A stretch of DNA of 13,171 bases from contig JADZET010000089.1 of the NCBI GenBank assembly GCA_020850375.1, positions 1-13,171 of the forward strand, in the 5' to 3' direction. The notes beneath the pieces were generated by a model, which worked only from the letters and a program-made list of their open reading frames with translations, was not told the origin of the DNA and made no database searches. The translations under genes and the position numbers were made by a program. Below are positions 7,032 through 13,171 of this stretch, piece after piece (within the stretch, counting starts at the first letter, position 1; each line of letters opens with the position of its first letter). The DNA comes from Phycisphaeraceae bacterium (GTDB taxonomy: Bacteria; Planctomycetota; Phycisphaerae; Phycisphaerales; Phycisphaeraceae).

Positions 7032-8344
7032 CGCTCAACTCCACCCTCGATCGCGTCGACCACCATGGCCGCCAGCCTGTCCGCCCGGCCGACCTCGATG
7101 TCCTGGGGGACTTCCTGCCCGGTGGTGACGTAGCTCAATCGTTTGTTGACCAGGCTCGAGACATTGAGCAACACGCCCAGGCTCACCGCCTCGTCGAGCT
7201 TGGTCAGAATGATCTTATCGTATTTCAGGCGGGAGAAACGGGTCACGGCGTCCTGGATCGCGGACCTCGATCCGGTCGAGGCGAGGACCAGGTGGGTCTC
7301 GTGCGGCTCGACCGCCCTGAGCATGGCGGCGAGCTGGTCGAGGCGGCGGTCGTCGCGCTGCGAGCGGCCGGCGGTGTCGATCAGGATCACGTCGACGTCC
7401 CGCACCGCGCGGACCTGCTCGGCGAGGTCCTCGGGCTGGTCGGCCACGCGCAGGGGCAGGCCGATGATCTCGGCGTAGGTGCGGAGCTGGTCCACGGCGG
7501 CGATGCGGTAGGTGTCGAGGGTGAACAGGGCGACGCGCTTCTTGGCCTTGAGTTTCAGTTGGGCCGCGAGCTTGGCGACGGTGGTGGTCTTGCCCACGCC
7601 GGTCGGGCCGATCAGGGCGATGGTGCGCGGCCGGCCGTCGGGGGTGGGGCCCTGGCCGATGCCGCAGCCGTCGACGGGGATCATGCGGGCGATCTCGTTG
7701 CGCAGGGCGGTGCGGACGAGAGACGCGTCGGTCAGTTCGTCGGTCGAGAGGCGGGCGTGAACGTCGTGGACGATCTTCTGGGCCAGCTCCTTGGCGACCT
7801 CGTGACTGAGCATGGCCTGGTAGTGCTCGACGAGCGGGTCGGCCAGGCCGGCGACCTCGGGGGTCTGGAGGGTGGCCAGGCTGGTGCGCTGCATGCTGAC
7901 CACCTGGGCGACCATGCGTTTGACGGTGGCCATCTCGCTGGCGAGCTGCTGATGGGGAAGGTTCGTCTCGATCGCCGACGGCGCGGCGGGCGCCGGAGCG
8001 GTTGTCTCGGCTGTCACTTCGCTGGCGACGCGCTGCTTCATCTGGGCCTGGGCCAGGGCGTAGGTCTTGCGGATGAGCTCGCCCGCCGTGGCGTCAGCGG
8101 CGAGGGATGATTGGGTCCGTGCAGGCCTGGGTGAAGTGGTTGTGGCCCGCGACGCGGCCGCACGCGGCCCGACGACCCGGCCGTCGCCGGCGGTGACCTC
8201 GATCACGCGTCGGGCGCCGAAGCCCAGGATCCCCCCCGCCTTGTAGGCCCGCGTGTGCAGCACGACGGCGTGCGGCCCCATCTGGCGCTTGACCATCGCC
8301 AGCGCCTCGACCAATGAACCGGCGGTGAACGTCCGCAATTTCAA
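7025..8344 (-). CDS. flhF: SRP-type GTPase FlhF, flagellar placement
   Basis: 439 residues starting with TTG at 8344. The N-terminus MKLRTFTAGSLVEALAMVKR followed by QMGPHAVVL is the classic FlhF start. The less conserved B region runs to about 165. The NG GTPase domain shows G1 GPTGVGKT (246-253), DTYRIAAVDQLRTYAEI (277-293), DTAG (323-326) and TKLD (381-384). FlhF is related to Ffh and FtsY and recruits early flagellar parts to the right place on the membrane, with FlhG as its GTPase activator. The TTG is supported by a strong GGAAGGGG ribosome site seven bases upstream, by the family N-terminus, and by its 4-base overlap with the flhA stop. The frame stays open far upstream (to about 9826), but that part is antisense-type translation inside flhA and is not real protein. 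Confidence 0.95.
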   Translation of the reverse strand: MKLRTFTAGSLVEALAMVKRQMGPHAVVLHTRAYKAGGILGFGARRVIEVTAGDGRVVGPRAAASRATTTSPRPARTQSSLAADATAGELIRKTYALAQAQMKQRVASEVTAETTAPAPAAPSAIETNLPHQQLASEMATVKRMVAQVVSMQRTSLATLQTPEVAGLADPLVEHYQAMLSHEVAKELAQKIVHDVHARLSTDELTDASLVRTALRNEIARMIPVDGCGIGQGPTPDGRPRTIALIGPTGVGKTTTVAKLAAQLKLKAKKRVALFTLDTYRIAAVDQLRTYAEIIGLPLRVADQPEDLAEQVRAVRDVDVILIDTAGRSQRDDRRLDQLAAMLRAVEPHETHLVLASTGSRSAIQDAVTRFSRLKYDKIILTKLDEAVSLGVLLNVSSLVNKRLSYVTTGQEVPQDIEVGRADRLAAMVVDAIEGGVERC

Positions 8345-10536
8345 CGCAGAGCCCCTTCCATGACGCGAGCCGGCGCGGGCTGGTCCTCCAGCTGCACCAG
8401 GCCCAGGGATTCGACCTCCACCCCCTTGGAGACCTCGTTGTAGCCCAGCACCGCCGCGATGGGCAGGTGCGGCTCGATGAGCCGACGGACCTGGGCGCGG
8501 ACCTGCGGCGAGGCGAGCACGACCGGCGGATGGCCGGCCTGGATGAGCCGGCTGATCTCGCGCACGATCGCCGAGACCACGCGGTTGGCCACGGCGGGCG
8601 GCATGGACATGGTCGAGCCCTCGGCGGTCCGCTCGATGTAGGAGGCGATGCGGTCCTCGAGGGCCGGGTCGAGCGAGACGCAGTAGAGCCGGGCGGCCGA
8701 GGTCGGCGGGGCGTCGTCGTCGAGCGGCTGCACGGGCACGACCTGGACATACTGGTTGCAGATCGTCCGCCGCAGGGCGTTGCGGACGTACTCGGTGAGG
8801 ACCTCCATGTCGCGGGTGCGCGGGGCCCAGTCGCCGAGCGTCTCGACGATGGCCTCCATGTCGCGGATCGGGACGCGCTCGCGCAGGAGGTTCTGAAGGA
8901 CCTTCTGGAGGTCGCCGGGCTTGAGGAGCTTGCCCTCGCCGCCGAGGACCTCCTCGACGAGCTTGGGGGACTTGCCCTTGAGCTGTTCGATGAGGTTGGC
9001 CGTCTCCTCGCGGGTCAGGAGCTCGTGGGCGTGGTTGCGGACGACCTCGGTGAGGTGGGTCACCAGCACGCTCGCGGCGTCGACGACGGTGTAGCTGAGC
9101 GCCTCGGCACGCTCCTTCTGGCCGGGGTCGATCCAGGTCGCGGCCAGGCCGAAGGCGGGCTCGCGCGTCCGGCGGCCCTGGAGCGGCTCGGAGGCGAGGC
9201 CGGAGTCCATCGCCAGGTGCTGGCCGGGGTAGACGGCGCCCTTGCCCACGGCGTTGGAGCGGATCTTGATCTGGTAGTCGTGCGGCTGGAGCTGCATGTT
9301 GTCGCGGATGCGGACGGGCGGCATGACCAGGCCCATCTCGGTCGCGAGCTGACGACGGACGAGGGAGATGCGGTCGAGCAGGTCGCCGCCCTGGCTGGTA
9401 TCGACGAGCTTGACCAGGGCGTAGCCGACCTCGAGCTCCATGGCATCGACGGCCATGACCTGTTCGACGGGGGGCGGGGCGGGCTTGGATGCGGCGGCGG
9501 CGGCTTGCGCGGCGACGACCTGTTTCTGCGTCTCGCCCTTGCGGGCGGCGTAGGCCAATCCGCCGGTCACGGCCGCCAGGGCCAGCAGCGGCATCGCGGG
9601 CAGGCCCGTGAACGACAGCGCCGTGAGAAACCCCGACGTGATGGCCAACGCCCGCCACCGGCTGGTGAGCTGCGAGGCGATCGAGGTGCCCAGGTCCTGG
9701 CGTCCGGAGGACCGCGTGACGATCAGGCCCGCGGCCAGCGAGATCACGAAGGCGGGCAACTGGCTGACCAGGCCGTCGCCGATCGTCAGGCGGGTGAAGA
9801 CATCCAGCGACTGGCCGATCGTCCATCCCTTCTCGAGCACACCGACGGCCAGGCCGCCGATGATGTTGATCAGGACGATGATGATGCCGGCGACGGCGTC
9901 GCCACGGACGAACTTGCCGGCACCGTCCATGGCGCCGTAGAAGTCAGCCTCCTGGGCGATCATCTCGCGGCGCTTGCGGGCCTCGGCCTCGTTGATCAGG
10001 CCGGCGTTGAGGTCGGCGTCGATGGCCATCTGCTTGCCGGGCATGGCGTCGAGGGTGAAGCGCGCCGCGACCTCGCTGATGCGCGTGGCGCCCTTGGTGA
10101 TGACCACGAACTGCACGACGATCAGGATCACGAAGAGGACGAAGCCGACGACGAGGTTGCCCGAGGAGACGAAGCGGGCGAAGGCCTCGATGACCTTGCC
10201 GGCGACGCCGGAGGCGGCCTCGGCGGTCTCGGCCTCGGCGCCGAGGATCAGGCGCGTGGTGGCGATGTTGAGCACCAGACGGAAGAGCGTCGTGACCAGC
10301 AGCAGCGACGGGAAGACCGAGAAATCCAGCGGCGATTGCACGAAGATCGTCGTCAGGAGGATCATCGACGCCATGGCGACGTTGAGCGTCAGCAGCAGGT
10401 CCATCAGGAACGTCGGCAGCGGCACGACGATCACCGCCAGCAGCGCGACGATGGCCACGGGGACAAAGAAGGCCTGGTACCGGCCGACGCGGTTGAGCCA
10501 GGCGGGCAGAATCAGTTGGGGGGTTTCAGCAGCCAT
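8341..10536 (-). CDS. flhA: Flagellar export gate protein FlhA
   Basis: 731 residues, a little over the usual 690-700. The N-terminal half has about eight membrane helices (from about 22 to 330) and holds the FHIPEP family signature RISEVAARFTLDAMPGKQMA (152-171), then GDGLVSQLPA (253-262). An Ala/Pro-rich linker at about 340-357 leads to the cytosolic domain, which forms the nonameric ring that docks export chaperones; conserved stretches include YPGQHLAMDSG and VRNHAHELLTREE. FlhA passes proton-motive force to export of rod, hook and filament proteins. A stop codon lies in frame just upstream, so the start is at 10536 or later. No Shine-Dalgarno sequence precedes it, and an out-of-frame ATG at 10540 runs only four codons. 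It follows flhB after a 163-base gap and overlaps flhF by 4 bases. Confidence 0.97.
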   Translation of the reverse strand: MAAETPQLILPAWLNRVGRYQAFFVPVAIVALLAVIVVPLPTFLMDLLLTLNVAMASMILLTTIFVQSPLDFSVFPSLLLVTTLFRLVLNIATTRLILGAEAETAEAASGVAGKVIEAFARFVSSGNLVVGFVLFVILIVVQFVVITKGATRISEVAARFTLDAMPGKQMAIDADLNAGLINEAEARKRREMIAQEADFYGAMDGAGKFVRGDAVAGIIIVLINIIGGLAVGVLEKGWTIGQSLDVFTRLTIGDGLVSQLPAFVISLAAGLIVTRSSGRQDLGTSIASQLTSRWRALAITSGFLTALSFTGLPAMPLLALAAVTGGLAYAARKGETQKQVVAAQAAAAASKPAPPPVEQVMAVDAMELEVGYALVKLVDTSQGGDLLDRISLVRRQLATEMGLVMPPVRIRDNMQLQPHDYQIKIRSNAVGKGAVYPGQHLAMDSGLASEPLQGRRTREPAFGLAATWIDPGQKERAEALSYTVVDAASVLVTHLTEVVRNHAHELLTREETANLIEQLKGKSPKLVEEVLGGEGKLLKPGDLQKVLQNLLRERVPIRDMEAIVETLGDWAPRTRDMEVLTEYVRNALRRTICNQYVQVVPVQPLDDDAPPTSAARLYCVSLDPALEDRIASYIERTAEGSTMSMPPAVANRVVSAIVREISRLIQAGHPPVVLASPQVRAQVRRLIEPHLPIAAVLGYNEVSKGVEVESLGLVQLEDQPAPARVMEGALR

Positions 10537-10699
10537 CCATGGCTAACAGAAAGAACGTTAGGGTCATCCTGACCACACTGCCGACGACTTGCTCAGAATA
10601 ACACGATCAAGCACTTGCGCCACCGGTGAACATTGATCCTCCACATATTTTGTTTTTCTGTGGACATTCCGTGTAAAACTCGCACTCCTCGCGTCGTGA
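10537..10699 (-). other. AT-richer gap between flhB and flhA with hairpin and micro-ORFs
   Basis: This is the longest break inside the flagellar gene run. Read on the minus strand it holds an inverted repeat TCCACA/TGTGGA (10664-10659 and 10645-10640) with a 13-base A-rich loop. The 3' arm of the repeat runs into a strong GGAGG (10642-10638). Four bases later an ATG (10633) opens an 8-residue frame, MFTGGASA, ending at 10607. A different frame from ATG 10667 to 10593 encodes 24 residues rich in Arg and Trp. A second palindrome GGTCA-tcc-TGACC lies at 10562-10574. A weak promoter-like pair TTTACA...CAAAAT with a 19-base spacer is present. Function is not established; a leader or internal promoter for flhA is the simplest idea. 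Confidence 0.4.
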
Positions 10700-11770
10700 T
10701 CAGGCGGAGCGACGACCGCTGAGGCGATAGACATACGCCAGGATCTCCGCCACGGCCGCGAAGAACTCCGGCGGGATGAACTGGCCGACCTCGACCTCGC
10801 GGTAGAGCGCCCGGGCCAGCTCCTTGCGTTCGACGATCGGGACGCCGTGGATCATGGCCAGCTGGCGGATGCGGGCGGCGAGGTAGTCGGCGCCCTTGGC
10901 CACGACCTTGGGGGCGTGCATGGTGTCGCCGTCGTACTGGAGGGCCACGGCGAAGTGGGTGGGGTTGGTGACGATCACGTCGGCCCTGGGGACGGCCTGG
11001 TTGACTCGCTGCAGGGCGAGCTGGCGTGCGACGCGGGTGCGGCGCTGCTTGATCAGGGGGTCCCCCTCCATGCGTTTGAATTCCTCGATGATCTCCTGCT
11101 TGGTCATGCGCAGGTCGCGTTCGAGCTGCCAGCGCTGGAAGGCGTAGTCGGCCACGCCCAGGACCAGCAGCAGCAGGGCCAGCTTCAGAGCGAGCATGTA
11201 GACCATCCAGGCGGCCGAGCCGAACAGGGCCATCGGCTCGAGGGTCGGGAGGTAGAGGATCTGGGGCAGGTCCTGGTAGATGATCCAGGCGGCGGTGGCG
11301 CCGAGCAGGCCGACCTTGGCCAGGCTCATCGTCAGCCGGACGGCGGAGCGGGCGTCGAAGAGCGACTTGAGGCCACGCAGGGGCGAGAGCTTGCTCCATT
11401 TGGGCTCGAGCGGCTTGGGCGTGAGCAGCGGGCCGACCTGAAGCAGGTTCACCACGAGGCTGACCGCCATCAGGCTGAGCATCAACGGCCCGCCGGCCAG
11501 GGCCATCTTCCGCACGGCGAGCATCATCGACTCCCACATGTCGCCGGCGCGGGCGGTGTTGTCCGCCAGCGAGCCGGGCAGAAGGATCTGCATGCTCGAG
11601 CGGAACTCGCCGAGCATCCGCAGGCCCATGGCGTAGAGCAGCAGCACCGCCGCCAGAAGGGCCGCCGCGGCGGTCAGGTCCATGCTCTTGGCCACCTGCC
11701 CCGACTCGCGGGCCTCCTGACGGCGTCGCGCCGTGGGGGCTTCCGTTCTTTCCTGATCGGTCTCGGCCAT
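10700..11770 (-). CDS. flhB: Flagellar export switch protein FlhB
   Basis: 356 residues, the usual length. The start ERTEAPTARRRQEARESGQV (7-26) is the family N-terminus. Four membrane helices lie at about 32-50, 90-112, 148-166 and 186-208. The cytosolic domain carries the autocleavage site NPTH at 269-272, the same residue number as in Salmonella. In studied species cleavage between Asn and Pro changes the export gate from rod/hook to filament substrates. The ribosome site AGGGGAG lies six bases before ATG 11770. The gene begins 21 bases after fliR and ends in Arg-Arg-Ser-Ala, without the long Pro-rich tail found in some species. All key residues are present, so it should be functional. Confidence 0.97.
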   Translation of the reverse strand: MAETDQERTEAPTARRRQEARESGQVAKSMDLTAAAALLAAVLLLYAMGLRMLGEFRSSMQILLPGSLADNTARAGDMWESMMLAVRKMALAGGPLMLSLMAVSLVVNLLQVGPLLTPKPLEPKWSKLSPLRGLKSLFDARSAVRLTMSLAKVGLLGATAAWIIYQDLPQILYLPTLEPMALFGSAAWMVYMLALKLALLLLVLGVADYAFQRWQLERDLRMTKQEIIEEFKRMEGDPLIKQRRTRVARQLALQRVNQAVPRADVIVTNPTHFAVALQYDGDTMHAPKVVAKGADYLAARIRQLAMIHGVPIVERKELARALYREVEVGQFIPPEFFAAVAEILAYVYRLSGRRSA

Positions 11771-11791
11771 CCGTTACTCCCCTTACAACGG

Positions 11792-12616
11792 CTACACCCC
11801 GAAGAACAGCGCCAGCTTCCCGATCGCCTCGCGCATCACCTGCACGAACACCTCGGCCTTGACGGCCATCAGCACGGTCAGCAGGCCGGTCCCGAGCAGG
11901 ATCCGCAGGGGGAAGCCGATGCTCAGGATGTTCAGCTGCGGCACCGTCCGGGCCACGAAGCCCAGGGCGATGGTCTCGAGGAAGACCAGGCACAGCAGCG
12001 GGCCGGAGACGCGCAGGGCCAGCTCGAACATGGAGGTCATCAGGGCCAGGATCAGCTCGACCGCCCGGCCGTGGAGCACGTCCAAGCCCCCCAGGGGGAC
12101 ATGGTCAAAGGTGCTGACCAAGGTCTGGACCAGCACGCGGTGGCCGCCGAGGATCAGGAAGATCATCATGGCCAGGAGGTAGAGGAACTGGCCGACGATG
12201 CCGGCCTGGTCGTCGATGTCGGGGTTGTAGAGTCCGGCCAGGCCGAAGCCGAGCTGCTGGTCGATGATCCGGCCGCCGAGGTCGAGGCCCATCAGCGGCA
12301 GCATCGCGCCCATGCCCAGCAGCAGGCCCACGGCCAGCTCGCAGGCGACCATCGGGACGAGTTGCCAGATCGAGAGCGTGCCGGTGATGATCCCCAGCAT
12401 CGCGGCCTGCGTGGCGGGGTCGGCGCCCGCGGGGCGCACCGCTAACAGCGTGGGGTAGATGCAGCAGGCCATGCACAGGGCCATCATCGCCCGCAGGCGC
12501 ACGGGCACGGCGACCGACGAAAAGACCGGCGCCAGGATGAACAAACCGGCCAGCCTGAACAGGACCAGCGTCCAGGCGGGCAGGTGAGCCATCAGCAGGG
12601 GCAGGCCGTCGGGCAA
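11792..12616 (-). CDS. fliR: Flagellar export gate protein FliR
   Basis: 274 residues with hydrophobic segments throughout, near the usual 255-265. Recognisable parts are the N-terminal FRLAGLFILAPVFSS, then LRAMMALCMACC, the central DLGGRIIDQQLGFGLAGLYNP, and the late VARTVPQLNILSIGFPLRI, all typical of FliR. It assembles with FliP and FliQ into the core export channel. The start is TTG at 12616, supported by GGAG seven bases before it. An in-frame ATG at 12592 would remove eight residues but has no ribosome site. It follows fliQ by 30 bases and precedes flhB by 21 bases, so the three are almost certainly co-transcribed. Confidence 0.95.
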   Translation of the reverse strand: MPDGLPLLMAHLPAWTLVLFRLAGLFILAPVFSSVAVPVRLRAMMALCMACCIYPTLLAVRPAGADPATQAAMLGIITGTLSIWQLVPMVACELAVGLLLGMGAMLPLMGLDLGGRIIDQQLGFGLAGLYNPDIDDQAGIVGQFLYLLAMMIFLILGGHRVLVQTLVSTFDHVPLGGLDVLHGRAVELILALMTSMFELALRVSGPLLCLVFLETIALGFVARTVPQLNILSIGFPLRILLGTGLLTVLMAVKAEVFVQVMREAIGKLALFFGV

Positions 12617-12646
12617 GGATTCTCTCCGGGGGTCGTCGGACGCGGG

Positions 12647-12901
12647 CTATTGGCCGGTGAACATGCGCTGGGCGTATTCGACGAGCATCCGGCCGACCCA
12701 GGGCGTCAGGAGGATGGTGACCACGCCCATCACCACGATCTTGGGGACGAACGACAGCGTCTGCTCCTGGATCTGCGTCACGGCCTGGAGCAGGCCGACG
12801 AACAGGCCGATGGCCAGGCCCGCCAGCAGGATCGGGGCGCTGACCAGGAGCATCACGGTCAGGGACTCACGCACGATGTCGGTGGCTTGGTCGAAGGACA
12901 T
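12647..12901 (-). CDS. fliQ: Flagellar export gate protein FliQ
   Basis: 84 residues, close to the family's usual 86-90, with two membrane helices (about 15-38 and 53-75). The family pattern is plain: an N-terminal amphipathic stretch with REsLTVMLLVSAPILL, then GLFVGLLQAVTQIQEQTLSFVPK, and the terminal region WVGRMLVEY. FliQ sits around the FliP-FliR core in the export gate. The ATG at 12901 has no Shine-Dalgarno sequence; the bases before it are a C/T-rich run (CCCTTTCTCCC). It follows fliP after 52 bases and may rely on translation carried over from fliP. Confidence 0.96.
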   Translation of the reverse strand: MSFDQATDIVRESLTVMLLVSAPILLAGLAIGLFVGLLQAVTQIQEQTLSFVPKIVVMGVVTILLTPWVGRMLVEYAQRMFTGQ

Positions 12902-12939
12902 GGGAGAAAGGGGTTGGGGTTAAGGATTGGAAGTTGGGG
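12902..12939 (+). repeat. G-tract run in the fliP-fliQ spacer
   Basis: The plus strand (template for fliQ) has four G runs: GGG at 12902-12904 and GGGG at 12910-12913, 12916-12919 and 12936-12939, with TTGGGG occurring three times. Extra GG pairs at 12924 and 12929 fall in the long last loop. Such a run might fold as a loose G-quadruplex in DNA, with the mRNA carrying the C-rich copy. The long loop makes a stable form uncertain. Confidence 0.35.
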
Positions 12940-12953
12940 ACAAATGGTGACGA

Positions 12954-13171
12954 CTAGGAGGGCGCGACGAGGGGGGCGGCCTGGATGAAGCTGTTAAGGA
13001 GATGGCCCGCCACCAGGCGCCAGCCGTCGACCAGGACGAACAGCAGCAGCTTGAACGGCAGACTGATCAGGACGGGCGGGAGCATGAGCATGCCCATCGA
13101 GATCAGCACGCTCGAGACGACCATGTCGATGATCAGGAAGGGAAGGTAGAGGCGGAAGCCGATCAGGAACG
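12954..13171 (-). CDS. fliP: Flagellar export gate protein FliP (C-terminal 71 residues only)
   Basis: The minus-strand frame enters at the right edge and ends at TAG (12954-12956). The 71 residues match the strongly conserved C-terminus of Fli[21 protein letters not shown], then [22 protein letters not shown], followed by the last amphipathic helix. The two long hydrophobic stretches are the last membrane segments. FliP forms the pentameric core of the export gate with FliR and FliQ. The start, signal peptide and first helices lie outside the window, as would fliO or fliN if present. The gene is cut by the window, not broken. Confidence 0.96.
   Translation of the reverse strand, partial: FLIGFRLYLPFLIIDMVVSSVLISMGMLMLPPVLISLPFKLLLFVLVDGWRLVAGHLLNSFIQAAPLVAPS

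Noticed and set aside
8467..10572. A 701-residue plus-strand open frame opposite flhA
   Set aside because: It is rich in Asp/Gly/Val/His repeats, matches no domain, and mirrors a well-supported FlhA. Long antisense frames are expected where third positions are nearly all G or C.
10608..10626. TGGCGC...TTGA as a sigma-54 (-24/-12) promoter before flhA
   Set aside because: The GG and GC pairs are not at the required 10-base spacing and the -12 element lacks the GC.
10847..12445. A 532-residue plus-strand open frame opposite flhB and fliR
   Set aside because: Gln/His/Glu/Gly-rich antisense translation of two clear export-gate genes; no domain or ribosome site.

Overview
The window is GC-rich and tightly packed. 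It holds eleven protein genes, two of them cut by the window ends. The main block is a minus-strand flagellar cluster read from about 13171 down to about 4604: fliP (C-terminal part only), fliQ, fliR, flhB, flhA, flhF, flhG, an unrecognised two-helix membrane protein, and a FliA/WhiG-type sigma-28 factor. A strong intrinsic terminator at 4525-4557 closes the block. Still on the minus strand, argS (arginyl-tRNA synthetase) follows at 2712-4472. Convergent to it is a plus-strand, membrane-bound family 2 glycosyltransferase (1146-2675). Divergent from that is a minus-strand lipoprotein with TolB-like PD40 beta-propeller repeats, which runs off the left edge.

The organism is probably a flagellated planctomycete, perhaps of the Phycisphaerae. 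This is inferred from very high GC, mixed use of Shine-Dalgarno sequences (strong before flhB, flhF and fliA, absent before flhA, fliQ and argS), and the style of the proteins. No rRNA or other phylogenetic marker confirms it. The order fliPQR-flhB-flhA-flhF-flhG-...-sigma-28 resembles the fla/che operon of Bacillus and many other phyla.

The flagellar genes form one functional set. FliP, FliQ, FliR, FlhB and FlhA make up the export gate of the flagellar type III secretion system. FlhF (SRP-type GTPase) and FlhG (MinD-type ATPase) set flagellar position and number. The sigma-28 factor switches on late flagellar and chemotaxis genes. flhA/flhF overlap by 4 bases and flhF/flhG by 7, indicating translational coupling. 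flhF and fliR both start with TTG. Two breaks interrupt the tight packing: a 163-base AT-richer gap between flhB and flhA, and a 110-base gap after flhG holding a near-consensus sigma-70-type promoter that probably drives the unknown membrane gene plus the sigma factor.

I see no mobile element, CRISPR array, tRNA or rRNA, and no clear new defence or metabolic system. The points most worth following up are the unknown membrane protein next to the sigma-28 gene, the divergent class I signature of ArgS, the structured near-leaderless start of the sigma-28 operon, and the flhB-flhA gap.
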